From Nocardiopsis potens DSM 45234 (GTDB taxonomy: Bacteria; Actinomycetota; Actinomycetes; Streptosporangiales; Streptosporangiaceae), in NCBI RefSeq assembly GCF_000341105.1, contig NZ_ANBB01000080.1:1-39662 (forward strand): a stretch of 39,662 nucleotides of DNA. Direction: 5' to 3'. Below, piece after piece: positions 8,166 through 15,763 of this stretch (position 1 is the first letter of the stretch; every line of letters begins with the position of its first letter). The notes beneath the pieces were generated by a model, which had not been told where the DNA came from, did no database searches, and saw only the letters and a list, made by a program, of their open reading frames with translations. Made by a program: the position numbers and the translations under genes.

Positions 8166-8207
8166 TTGCCGCCTCCGGCACCGCGATCGTAAGATTGTCA
8201 ACAATCC
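8166..8207 (+). promoter_or_regulatory. Promoter and GntR-type operator for the DUF3830-isomerase operon
   Basis: A second exact copy of GATTGTCAACAATC lies at 8193-8206. It overlaps a candidate -10 TAAGAT (8190-8195), with TTGCCG (8166-8171) 18 nt upstream as -35. The dyad would block the -10 and start point. The 8003-8321 gap holds these two promoters and no gene. Confidence 0.6.
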
Positions 8208-8321
8208 GCGGATGGCACGGCTCCGCGGTGCCATCGCCCCAGCGGCCGCATAGCGAGCGATCCCCCGCACGGCTCCGCCGTATCCCACGACCCCAGCCCA
8301 GCGTCGGAAGGGCCTTCGACG

Positions 8322-8816
8322 ATGCCCAGGTACATGTCCATCTCCCTGGAGAAGCGCGGCGTCGAGTGCGTCGCCGAGCTCTACGACAAGGACGCCCCGC
8401 GCACCTGCGAGGCGGTCTGGCGCGCGCTGCCGCAGGCCGGCGACGTCCAGCACGCCAAGTACGCGCGCAACGAGGTCTACACCATGGTCCCCCGGTTCGC
8501 CGCGGAGGAGCCGGGCCTGGAGAACCCCACGGTCACCCCGATCCCCGGCGACGTCGTCTACTTCTCCTTCGACGGCGGCATGCTGGACCGCCGGTTCAAG
8601 GAGGACAAGGGGGTCGGCCACCTGCCCGGCGTGATCGACCTGGCGATCTTCTACGGCCGGAACAACCTGCTGCTCAACGGCGACGTGGGCTGGGTGCCCG
8701 GCAACGTCTACGGCGGCATCGTCGAAGGGCTCGACCGGATGGCCGAGGCCTGCCACGACGTGTGGCGCTCCGGCTCGGTCGGCGAGCGCCTGGTCTACCG
8801 CCGGATCGAGGACTGA
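8322..8816 (+). CDS. DUF3830 family protein
   Basis: 164 residues, matching the DUF3830 family (small cyclophilin-like beta-barrel proteins found in amide, hydantoin and nitrogen-compound catabolic loci). Recognisable parts are the start MSISLEKRGVECVAELYDKDAP, the CEAVWRALP helix, the PGDVVYFSF strand and the C-terminal ending HDVWRSGSVGERLVYRR. Biochemical activity of the family is not established. The ATG follows GGAAGGG about 10 nt upstream. It is first gene of the plus-strand operon under the second GntR-type operator. Confidence 0.85.
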   Translation: MPRYMSISLEKRGVECVAELYDKDAPRTCEAVWRALPQAGDVQHAKYARNEVYTMVPRFAAEEPGLENPTVTPIPGDVVYFSFDGGMLDRRFKEDKGVGHLPGVIDLAIFYGRNNLLLNGDVGWVPGNVYGGIVEGLDRMAEACHDVWRSGSVGERLVYRRIED

Positions 8817-8881
8817 CCGCGGCGCGCGGTCCAGCGAGGAACACCGTTGAAGTGGAACGCACAGAAGGAGGTGAGTGACCA

Positions 8882-9784
8882 ATGCGGACCGAACACACCC
8901 CGGGTTCTCCGGCATCGGGTGACGGCGGGAGCGGCGAGCGGGTCCGTCCCGAGCAGGAGACCGCCGCGACGATGGAGCTCCTCGGCGAGCCCGGGCTCCT
9001 CCCCGACCAGCGGGTCGCCGAAGGGCTGGTGGAGATCTCCGCCCTCACGCAGACGCCCTGGCAGTCCGGGGTGGGCGTGATCGCGCCCTACGACTTCGCC
9101 CTCGACCGCGAGCTGTGGCGCTGGGCCCCCGACGACATCTCGCTCTACGTCACCCGGCTGCCGTTCGTGCCGGTCCCGGTGACCGTCGACCAGGCGTCGG
9201 CGCTGAGCGACGGGGACGGCGCCGCGCGCGCCACCCGCGACCTGCTCGCGCCCGAGCCGCTGGTCGTCGGGTACGCCTGCGCCTCGGGCAGCTTCGTGCA
9301 CGGCGCCGAGGGGCAGCGGCGGCTGCACCGGGCCATCCTGGACGCGGGCGCCCCCGCCGCGGTCACCACCTCCGGCGCGCTCATCCAGGCCCTGGAGGCG
9401 CTCCGGCTGCGCCGGATCGCGGTGGTCACCCCCTACGTGGACAGCGTCACCGACCGGCTGCTGGCCTACCTGGACGAGCACTCCGTGCAGACCACCTCCA
9501 GCGTCGGCCTGGGCCTGCTCGACCACATCTGGCAGGTGGGCTACTCCGAGGTGGTCCACGCGGTGCGCGAGGCCGACCGGCCCGACGCCGAGGCCGTCTT
9601 CATCAGCTGCACCAACGTGCTGACCTACGACATCATCGCGCCGCTGGAGCGGATGCTGGGCAAACCGGTGCTGGCCGCCAACCAGGTCACCATGTGGGCG
9701 GCGCTGTCGGCGATCGGCCGCCGCGCGGTCGGCACCGGACAGCACCTGCTCGACACCACCGCCCACCGCGCCCCCGCGGCCTGA
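8882..9784 (+). CDS. Maleate cis-trans isomerase / Asp-Glu racemase family, two-Cys form
   Basis: 300 residues of the maleate isomerase and arylmalonate decarboxylase superfamily. Both active-site cysteines are present: Cys133 in GYACASGSFVHG and Cys243 in FISCTNVLTYD. The C-terminal signature LGKPVLAANQVTMWAAL is also seen. Enzymes with both cysteines isomerise maleate-like diacids or racemise. The first ~30 residues are a non-conserved Gly/Ser-rich extension, but the ATG at 8882 has an excellent AAGGAGGTGA ribosome site, so this start is preferred. The next gene is a paralogue. Substrate unknown. Confidence 0.85.
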   Translation: MRTEHTPGSPASGDGGSGERVRPEQETAATMELLGEPGLLPDQRVAEGLVEISALTQTPWQSGVGVIAPYDFALDRELWRWAPDDISLYVTRLPFVPVPVTVDQASALSDGDGAARATRDLLAPEPLVVGYACASGSFVHGAEGQRRLHRAILDAGAPAAVTTSGALIQALEALRLRRIAVVTPYVDSVTDRLLAYLDEHSVQTTSSVGLGLLDHIWQVGYSEVVHAVREADRPDAEAVFISCTNVLTYDIIAPLERMLGKPVLAANQVTMWAALSAIGRRAVGTGQHLLDTTAHRAPAA

Positions 9785-9822
9785 CCCCGTCCCGCACCCC
9801 GAAGAAAGGCGGTTCGCCCCCG

Positions 9823-10569
9823 ATGACCAGCGCGGGATTCCTCTACCCCGGGTACAGCGCCGAGGACGACTACCCGGCCTTCGCCGAGCGGCTCGGCCCC
9901 GGCACCGAACTGCACCTGGTGCACACCCTGATGCGCGAGGACGCGCACCGGGTGGACGCCCTGCTCGACGTCGGCGGCGCCGACGTGCTCGCCGAGGGCG
10001 CGCGCGAGCTGCGCGCGCTCGGCGTGGACGCGGCCGTGTGGGCCTGCACCAGCGGCAGCTTCGTGTTCGGCTGGGAGGGCGCGGCCGAGCAGGCGGCCGG
10101 GGTGGCCGCCGAGGCCGGCGTGCCCGCCTCCAGCACCTCGTTCGCGTTCGTCGACGCGGTCCGGCACCTGGGCGCGGAGCGGGTCGCGGTGGCCGCCACC
10201 TACCCTGAGGACGTGGCCTCCCGGTTCGCCGGCTTCCTGGCGCACGCCGGGATCGGGGTGGCCTCCTGGACCGGCCGCGGCATCGTCACCGCGGCCGAGG
10301 TGGGCACCCTGGCCGCCGCCGACGTGCTGGACTGGGTCGCCTCCGCCGACCACGCCGGCGCCGACGCGGTGCTGGTGCCCGACACCGCGCTGCACAGCGC
10401 GGCGATCCTGGACGACCTGGAGCGCCGGGTCGGCAAGCCGGTGCTCACCGCCAACCAGGTCAGCGTCTGGCAGGGGCTGCGGCTGGCCGGGGACACCGGC
10501 CCCCGGGACGGGCTGGGCACCCTGTTCCGGACCCCGGCCCCGGCAGGGACCGCACCGCACCCCGCATAG
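9823..10569 (+). CDS. Maleate isomerase-like paralogue lacking the second Cys
   Basis: 248 residues. The frame is open further upstream, but the family homology starts at ATG 9823 (MTSAGFLYPGYSAEDD), after a GAAGAAAGGCGG ribosome site. The first catalytic Cys is kept (Cys75 in VWACTSGSFVFG), but the second site reads VLVPDTALHS, placing Asp187 where the neighbour has Cys243 (ISCTNVLT). The C-terminal VGKPVLTANQVSVWQGL matches. Single-Cys members of this superfamily, such as arylmalonate decarboxylase, do non-racemase chemistry but keep the other cysteine, so the reaction here is hard to predict. The pair may form a heteromer. It is immediately upstream of the GntR gene. Confidence 0.82.
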   Translation: MTSAGFLYPGYSAEDDYPAFAERLGPGTELHLVHTLMREDAHRVDALLDVGGADVLAEGARELRALGVDAAVWACTSGSFVFGWEGAAEQAAGVAAEAGVPASSTSFAFVDAVRHLGAERVAVAATYPEDVASRFAGFLAHAGIGVASWTGRGIVTAAEVGTLAAADVLDWVASADHAGADAVLVPDTALHSAAILDDLERRVGKPVLTANQVSVWQGLRLAGDTGPRDGLGTLFRTPAPAGTAPHPA

Positions 10570-10570
10570 G

Positions 10571-11335
10571 GTGCCCGAACGAGACGGGCGGGCCGCACGG
10601 CCCGCCCGCGCCATGCGAGAGGAGGACGGGGCGGCCGTCCGGCCGGACGGCCCGGCCGGCGCCCCGAACGAGCAGATGACGTCCCCAGGACAACTCCACC
10701 CGGTGCCGCGGCGGTCCACCTCGGAGCTGATCGCCGACCAGCTCCGGGAGGCGATCATGTACGGCTCGCTGGCCCCCGGGGACCAGCTCGGCGAGACCGA
10801 GCTGGCCGGCAGGCTCGGCGTGAGCCGCGGCCCGCTCCGCGAGGCGATGCAGCGCCTGGTCCAGGAGGGGCTGCTGCGCAGCGAACGGCACCGCGGACTG
10901 TTCGTCCGGGACCTCGCCCCCGAGGACGTCCGGGACGTCTACACCGCGCGGCTGGCCGTGGAGCGCACCGCCTGCGAGCTCATCATGGACGGCAACCGGG
11001 GCGAGGCGGTGGCCCGGCTCACCGCCGCCCTGGAGGCGCTGGTGGACGCCGCGGCCACCGCGGACCGGGACGCGATGAGCGACGCCGACCAGGCCTTCCA
11101 CCAGACCCTGGTCTCCTGCTCGGGCAACACCCGGCTGGAGCGGATGGCGCAGACCCTGCTGGTGGAGACCCGGATGTGCCTCACCGTGATGCAGGACGTC
11201 TACCCGGAGCCGTCCGAACTGGTCGAGGAGCACCAGCGGATCCTGGACGCCATCACCGAGGGCGACGAGGAGCTGCTGCTCCGGCTGATCCGCTCGCACA
11301 TGATGGACACCGTGGCCCGGATCAACGGCGGCTGA
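10571..11335 (+). CDS. GntR family regulator, FadR/FCD type
   Basis: A winged-helix DNA-binding domain runs from ELIADQLREAIMYGSLAPGD through ELAGRLGVSRGPLREAMQRL to RGLFVRDL. A C-terminal FCD ligand domain follows with the metal-binding His residues in ADQAFHQTLVSCSGN, EEHQRILDAI and IRSHMMD. The longest start is GTG 10571, two bases after the previous stop. ATG 10613 and ATG 10676 are also possible, and 10676 gives the usual family N-terminus. Ribosome sites are weak for all three. It is last gene of the isomerase operon, and the FCD family binds dyads of the GTnnAC kind. The three ATTGTCAACAAT sites in this window fit it as autorepressor and regulon controller. Confidence 0.88.
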   Translation: MPERDGRAARPARAMREEDGAAVRPDGPAGAPNEQMTSPGQLHPVPRRSTSELIADQLREAIMYGSLAPGDQLGETELAGRLGVSRGPLREAMQRLVQEGLLRSERHRGLFVRDLAPEDVRDVYTARLAVERTACELIMDGNRGEAVARLTAALEALVDAAATADRDAMSDADQAFHQTLVSCSGNTRLERMAQTLLVETRMCLTVMQDVYPEPSELVEEHQRILDAITEGDEELLLRLIRSHMMDTVARINGG

Positions 11336-11538
11336 CCCCGGCTCCGCGCTCCCCGCGGCCCGTCCCCCTGCCCGGGAGGAACCGGCCGACGGGGAGAACG
11401 GAACCGCACACGGGCACGGCCCGCTCCCGGAAGGGGCTCGGGCGGCCACCCCGCCGCATCGGGGAAGAGCGGCGACGGGTCACCGGTGACGGCGGCCTTC
11501 ACCTCACGCTCCACCTGGACCGCTTCCGCCTCGGTCAC
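11200..11538 (-). other. Possible coupled ORF downstream of the aldehyde dehydrogenase
   Basis: A GTG at 11538 overlaps the stop of the 28-residue ORF (GTGA). It opens a frame beginning MTEAEAVQVEREVKAAVTGD with strong GC3 bias for about 35 codons. The rest is Arg/Pro-rich and runs antisense into the GntR gene before stopping at 11200. No family is recognised. It could be a relic of a longer gene whose end was replaced, or chance. Apart from this and the next entry, 11336-11695 shows nothing. Confidence 0.25.
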
Positions 11539-11621
11539 GGTGCCGTTCCCCGGGCGCGGCCTATGAGTTCGTCGATGATCTCGACCAGGTGGCCGACGGT
11601 GTCGTGGGTGTCGGCGGCCAT
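11535..11621 (-). CDS. 28-residue small protein after the aldehyde dehydrogenase
   Basis: The peptide begins MAADTHDTVGHLVEIIDELI and ends GRARGTAP; it is mostly one amphipathic helix. An unusually good ribosome site, GGGAGGAGAACAC-ATG, precedes it. It lies 74 nt past the aldehyde dehydrogenase stop on the same strand. No family recognised and no modification-enzyme genes nearby, so I do not call it a peptide-product precursor. Confidence 0.4.
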   Translation of the reverse strand: MAADTHDTVGHLVEIIDELIGRARGTAP

Positions 11622-11695
11622 GTGTTCTCCTCCCGCCGGACGGTCCGGCCGGGGCCGCAGCGGCCCCGGCCGGACCGCGGACGCCCGCCCCGGCC

Positions 11696-13168
11696 TCAGC
11701 CCAGGCCGCCGATGCCCACGTACTTGATCTCCAGGAACTCCTCGATGCCGACCGTGCCGCCCTCGCGGCCCAGGCCGGAGTGCTTGACCCCGCCGAACGG
11801 GGCGGCCGGGTTGGAGACGATGCCCTGGTTCAGGCCGACCATGCCGGTCTCCAGCGCCTCGGCGACCCGGAACGCGCGCGTCACGTCCTGCGTGAACAAG
11901 TAGCTGACCAGGCCGTACTCGGTGGCGTTGGCGGCCTCCAGGGCCTCCTCCTCGGTGTCGAACGGGATGACCGGCGCCACCGGGCCGAAGATCTCGGTGT
12001 CGGAGAGCCGGCTCTCCTGCGCCACCCCGGCCAGCACCGTGGGCGGGTAGAAGTACCCCGGCCCCTCCGCGGCGGAGCCGCCCACCAGCACCCGGGCGCC
12101 GCGCTGCACCGCGTCGTCCACCAGGCCCTGCACCTTCTCCCGGGCCTTGGCGTCGATCAGCGGGCCGACCTGCACGCCGTCCTCGGTGCCGCGGCCCAGC
12201 CGCAGCGCCCCCATCCGCTCGCTGAGCCGGGCGGAGAACTCCTCGGCCACCCCGGACTGCACGTAGATCCGGTTGGCCGCGGTGCACGCCTCACCGATGT
12301 TGCGCATCTTGGCCTGCATCGCGCCCTCGACCGCCGCGTCCAGATCGGCGTCGTCGAAGACCAGGAACGGCGCGTTGCCGCCGAGCTCCATGGAGGTGCG
12401 CAGCACCTGCTCGGCGCTCTGCTCCAGCAGCCTCCTGCCGACCGCGGTGGAGCCGGTGAACGACACCTTGCGGATCCGGCCGTCGCGCAGCAGCGGCTCG
12501 GTCAGCCCGCCCGGGTCGGTGGTGGGCAGCACGCTCAGCACGCCCTCGGGCAGGCCCGCCTCGCGCAGCACGTCGGCCAGGGCGAGCATGCTCAGCGGGG
12601 TCTGCTGGGCCGGCTTGACCAGCATGGTGCAGCCCGCGGCGACCGCCGGGCCGATCTTGCGGGTGCCCATCGCCAGCGGGAAGTTCCACGGGGTGATGAG
12701 CATGCACGGGCCGACCGGCTGGCGCATCACCATGAACCGCGCCTTGCCGTCGGGCGAGGTGGAGAACCCGCCGGAGATGCGCACCGCCTCCTCGGCGAAC
12801 CAGCGGAAGAACTCCGCGGCGTAGCCCACCTCGCCGCGCGCCTCCGGCAGCGGCTTGCCCATCTCCAGGGTCATCAGCAGGGCCAGTTCCTCCTGGCGCA
12901 GCATCATCAGCTCGTAGGCGCGGCGCAGCACCTCGCCGCGCTCCCGGGGGGCGGTCGCCGCCCAGGAGGACTGCGCCGCGACCGCCGCGTCCAGCGCGGC
13001 GAAGCCGTCCTCCCGCCCGGCGTCGGCCACCTCGCACAGCACCGACCCGGTGGAGGGGTCCTCCACCTTGAACGTCCCCCCGGCGGCCGCGTCCCGCCGG
13101 TGGCCGCCGATGAAGAGCCGCTTGTCCACCTGTTCGACGACCTTGGCCTCGTCGATCGCCTCGGACAT
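11696..13168 (-). CDS. NAD(P)-dependent succinate-semialdehyde dehydrogenase-like ALDH
   Basis: 490 residues, full-length aldehyde dehydrogenase closest in motif pattern to GabD-type enzymes, which oxidise omega-semialdehydes to dicarboxylates. Seen: cofactor motif ITPWNFPLAMGTRKIGPA (about 158-175), FTGSTAVG (237-244), general base Glu261 in MELGGNAPFLVF, nucleophile Cys295 in GEACTAANR, and EIFGPVAPVIPF near the C-terminus. The ATG at 13168 follows GCGGAGGAGAGG. It is transcribed away from the GabT-like aminotransferase, with a GntR-type dyad between them. The natural aldehyde is presumably the product of that aminotransferase; GABA-derived succinate semialdehyde is a guess. Confidence 0.88.
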   Translation of the reverse strand: MSEAIDEAKVVEQVDKRLFIGGHRRDAAAGGTFKVEDPSTGSVLCEVADAGREDGFAALDAAVAAQSSWAATAPRERGEVLRRAYELMMLRQEELALLMTLEMGKPLPEARGEVGYAAEFFRWFAEEAVRISGGFSTSPDGKARFMVMRQPVGPCMLITPWNFPLAMGTRKIGPAVAAGCTMLVKPAQQTPLSMLALADVLREAGLPEGVLSVLPTTDPGGLTEPLLRDGRIRKVSFTGSTAVGRRLLEQSAEQVLRTSMELGGNAPFLVFDDADLDAAVEGAMQAKMRNIGEACTAANRIYVQSGVAEEFSARLSERMGALRLGRGTEDGVQVGPLIDAKAREKVQGLVDDAVQRGARVLVGGSAAEGPGYFYPPTVLAGVAQESRLSDTEIFGPVAPVIPFDTEEEALEAANATEYGLVSYLFTQDVTRAFRVAEALETGMVGLNQGIVSNPAAPFGGVKHSGLGREGGTVGIEEFLEIKYVGIGGLG

Positions 13169-13309
13169 GGCCTCTCCTCCGCTCTTCCGCCCTGCTCGTC
13201 AGGGGCGCGCCTGCCCGGCCGCCGCACCGGTCGGCCGCCCGGGGAGCGGGCGGGACACGGGGCGGGCGCCCTGGACAGCACCCCAGGCGGATGATTCCAT
13301 AGCGCCGTC

Positions 13310-13323
13310 GATTGTCAACAATC
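13310..13323. promoter_or_regulatory. Third GntR-type operator GATTGTCAACAATC
   Basis: An exact match to the two dyads near 8.1 kb, 21 nt before the aminotransferase ATG and 142 nt from the divergent aldehyde dehydrogenase start. Its position overlaps the probable transcription start or leader of the aminotransferase gene. It links this gene pair to the GntR regulon. Confidence 0.65.
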
Positions 13324-13343
13324 CTACGGAAGAGGTCCTGCGC

Positions 13344-14600
13344 ATGACCGCCGAGCTGTCCCCCGTACTGAAGCAGGCCACTCCGGTCACCGCCGCCCGG
13401 GGCGAGGGCGTCCACCTCTACGACGAGGACGGCCGCCGCTACCTCGACTTCACCGCCGGGATCGGCGTCACCAGCACCGGCCACTGCCACCCCAAGGTGG
13501 TGGAGGCCGCGCAGCGGCAGGTCGCCACCCTGATCCACGGGCAGTACACCACGGTGATGCACCGGCCGCTGCTCCGACTCACCGAGCGGCTCGGCGAGGT
13601 GCTGCCCGAAGGGCTGGACCGGCTCTTCTACGTCAACTCCGGCAGCGAGGCGGTGGAGGCCGCGCTGCGGCTGGCCCGGCAGGCCACAGGCCGGCAGAAC
13701 GCGATCGTGTTCCAGGGCTCCTTCCACGGCCGCACCATGGGCGCCGCCTCGCTGACCACCTCCGGGGTGAAGATCCGGGCCGGGATCGGGCCGCTGATGC
13801 CGGGCGTCGCGGTCGCCCCCTTCCCCTACGCCTACCGGCTCGGCATGACCGAGGAGGAGGCCTCCGCCTTCGCCCTGCGCGAGCTGGACCTGCTGCTGGC
13901 CTCGGTCTCCTCGCCCAAGGACACCGCGGCCTTCTTCATCGAGCCGGTGCTCGGCGAGGGCGGGTACGTGCCGGTCCCGCCGTCCTTCCTGGCCGGGCTG
14001 CGGGAGCGCGCCGACGCGCACGGCATCCTGCTCGTCGCCGACGAGGTGCAGACCGGGTTCGGCCGCACCGGCCGGTTCTGGGGCATCGACCACGCCGGCG
14101 TCCGCCCCGACATCGTCATCACCGCGAAGGGCCTGGCCAGCGGCTTTCCGCTGTCGGCCATCGCCGCGCCGCACGCGCTGATGGAGAAGGCCTGGCCCGG
14201 CTCGCAGGGCGGCACCTACGGCGGCAACGCGGTCTCCTGCGCCGCCGCCCTGGCCACCCTCGACGTCATCCGGGAGGAGGGCCTGGTGGAGAACGCCGCC
14301 CGGATGGGCGAGCGGCTGCTCACCGGCCTGGCCGAGGCGGCCGAGAAGCACCAGCGCGCCGCCGACGTCCGCGGCCTGGGCCTGATGGCCGCCACCGAGT
14401 TCACCGCCCCGGACGGCACCCCGGACGCCGACACCGCCGCCCGCGCGCACAAGGCCGCGGTCGACGCCGGGCTGCTCCTGCTGACCTGCGGCCCCTACGG
14501 CAACGTGGTGCGGATGATCCCGCCGCTGATCGTCGACGCCGACCAGGTCGACCAGGCCCTGTCCATCTGGTCCGGAGCCCTCGCGGAGGCGGATGCCTGA
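13344..14600 (+). CDS. Class III PLP aminotransferase, GABA-transaminase-like
   Basis: 418 residues; transfers an amino group from an omega-amine such as 4-aminobutyrate to a 2-oxoacid, using PLP. Fold-type I class III motifs: YVNSGSEAVEAALRLAR (about 96-112), FQGSFHGRTMGAASLT (123-138), Asp233 in VADEVQTGFGRTG that holds the pyridine ring, and Schiff-base Lys262 in ITAKGLASGFP. The ATG at 13344 is chosen because homology (MTAELSPVLKQATP) starts there; the frame extends upstream only through the operator region. Together with the divergent aldehyde dehydrogenase it makes an amine to aldehyde to acid route. Acetylornithine-type activity is a less likely alternative. Confidence 0.88.
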   Translation: MTAELSPVLKQATPVTAARGEGVHLYDEDGRRYLDFTAGIGVTSTGHCHPKVVEAAQRQVATLIHGQYTTVMHRPLLRLTERLGEVLPEGLDRLFYVNSGSEAVEAALRLARQATGRQNAIVFQGSFHGRTMGAASLTTSGVKIRAGIGPLMPGVAVAPFPYAYRLGMTEEEASAFALRELDLLLASVSSPKDTAAFFIEPVLGEGGYVPVPPSFLAGLRERADAHGILLVADEVQTGFGRTGRFWGIDHAGVRPDIVITAKGLASGFPLSAIAAPHALMEKAWPGSQGGTYGGNAVSCAAALATLDVIREEGLVENAARMGERLLTGLAEAAEKHQRAADVRGLGLMAATEFTAPDGTPDADTAARAHKAAVDAGLLLLTCGPYGNVVRMIPPLIVDADQVDQALSIWSGALAEADA

Positions 14601-14696
14601 GCCGTCCTCCCGCCCCCTGCCCCCGCGCGGGAACGGGCGCCCCGGCCTGATCGGAGCCGAACGGCGATCATCGGGTCGGGGCGGGGGCCCCGTTCC

Positions 14697-14702
14697 TAGC
14701 GT
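14697..14702 (+). promoter_or_regulatory. Candidate -10 box for the AraC/GyrI gene
   Basis: TAGCGT lies 24 nt before the ATG, leaving room for a start point near 14709 and the GAGGGAGG ribosome site at 14713-14720. An imperfect dyad TGATCG...CGATCA at about 14648-14670 lies over the -35 area. Confidence 0.4.
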
Positions 14703-14726
14703 GGACGGTGAAAGAGGGAGGCAGCG

Positions 14727-15596
14727 ATGCTGGACCGGCTGAACGAGGCGCTCGAACAGGTCGAGGAGGACCCGGGCGGGCCGGTGGACGTGGCCGCCAT
14801 GGCGCGCGCCGCGCTCACCTCCGAGCACCACTTCCGGCGGATGTTCTCGACGCTGTCCGGGATGCCGATCTCGGAGTACGTGCGCCGGCGCCGGCTGACC
14901 CTGGCCGGGGCCGAGGTGATCGAGGGCAGGCGCACCCTGCTCGACATCGCGGTCCGCTACGGCTACGGGTCGGCCGAGGCCTTCGGCCGGGCGTTCCGCG
15001 CCATGCACGGGATCGGTCCGGGCGAGGCCCGGCGCACCGGCGCCGCGCTCGGCTCCCAGTCGCGGCTGACCTTCCACCTCACCGTCGAAGGGAACACCGC
15101 AATGCGCTACCGCATCGTCGAGAAGGACGCGTTCCGCCTCATCGGCCCCAAGGCGCGGGTCCCGCTGGTCTACGAGGGCGTCAACCGGCCCATGACCGAG
15201 TTCGTCAAGGGCCTCGGCGCCGACGTGCACCGGCGGATCGAGGAGCTGTCCGACCAGGAGCCGCACGGCGGCCTGGCGGTCACCGTCGCCCACGACCCCG
15301 ACCAGCGCGAGGGCAGCGACGTCGACTACTACCAGGCGGCCGCCACCTCGGCCGCCGAGGTTCCCGAGGGGATGGAGGCCCTGGACGTCCCGGCCGGCCC
15401 CTGGGTCGCCTTCCGGTTCGACCGGGTGGGCTTCCCCGAGGGCGTCCAGCGGATCTGGGTGTACGCCTACTCGGAGTGGTTCCCGTCCAACCCCGCCTAC
15501 CGGATCCGGCAGGGCCCGGCCATGGTGAAGGCCGAGTACGACGGGGACACCGCCACCGGCGAGGTGTGGATGCCGGTGGAGCGGACCGGCGCGTAG
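14727..15596 (+). CDS. AraC family regulator with GyrI-like effector domain
   Basis: 289 residues. The N-terminal two-HTH AraC domain spans about 10-105: MARAALTSEHHFRRMFSTLS, then LLDIAVRYGYGSAEAFGRAF. The C-terminal GyrI-like/BacR effector-binding domain runs from about 126 (MRYRIVEKDAFRLIG) to the end, with the typical YYQAAATSAAEVPEGMEALDVP and GEVWMPVERTGA. Proteins of this layout (Rob/TipA-like logic) bind hydrophobic drugs or metabolites and activate efflux or detoxification genes. The strong ribosome site fixes the start. Its targets are not evident; it is monocistronic, between the catabolic genes and the two-component system. Confidence 0.88.
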   Translation: MLDRLNEALEQVEEDPGGPVDVAAMARAALTSEHHFRRMFSTLSGMPISEYVRRRRLTLAGAEVIEGRRTLLDIAVRYGYGSAEAFGRAFRAMHGIGPGEARRTGAALGSQSRLTFHLTVEGNTAMRYRIVEKDAFRLIGPKARVPLVYEGVNRPMTEFVKGLGADVHRRIEELSDQEPHGGLAVTVAHDPDQREGSDVDYYQAAATSAAEVPEGMEALDVPAGPWVAFRFDRVGFPEGVQRIWVYAYSEWFPSNPAYRIRQGPAMVKAEYDGDTATGEVWMPVERTGA

Positions 15597-15750
15597 CCCC
15601 GCTCCGGCCCCGGACCCCCGCGCCGCACACGCCGGCGGGAAGGCCCGCCCGGCGGCACGGCCGCCGGGCCGCCCGCCCCGGAGCGGGCCGCGCGGACGGC
15701 CGCGGTGCCCCCTGCCCCGTCCGGACCGCCGCCCGCCGGGACCGGGCCCC

Positions 15751-15763
15751 TAGGCTGGCGGCA
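15751..15763 (+). promoter_or_regulatory. Leaderless promoter of the histidine kinase gene
   Basis: TAGGCT (15751-15756) is followed by exactly 6 nt and the ATG at 15763, the spacing expected if transcription starts at the start codon. No ribosome site is present. The response-regulator gene has the same arrangement. Confidence 0.6.

Noticed and set aside
5348-8878. Very long open frames on both strands (about 1150-1180 codons) over the amidase-dehydrogenase region
   Set aside because: They run through several well-defined genes and hairpins, and are low-complexity Arg/Gly/Ala/Pro, a by-product of GC-rich codon bias.
11535-11621. 28-residue peptide as a lanthipeptide or other modified-peptide precursor
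   Set aside because: It has no Cys, almost no Ser/Thr core, and no modification or export genes are adjacent.
12291-15293. 1000-codon minus-strand open frame
   Set aside because: It is antisense to the aminotransferase and AraC genes; composition is typical of a shadow frame and no family motif is present.
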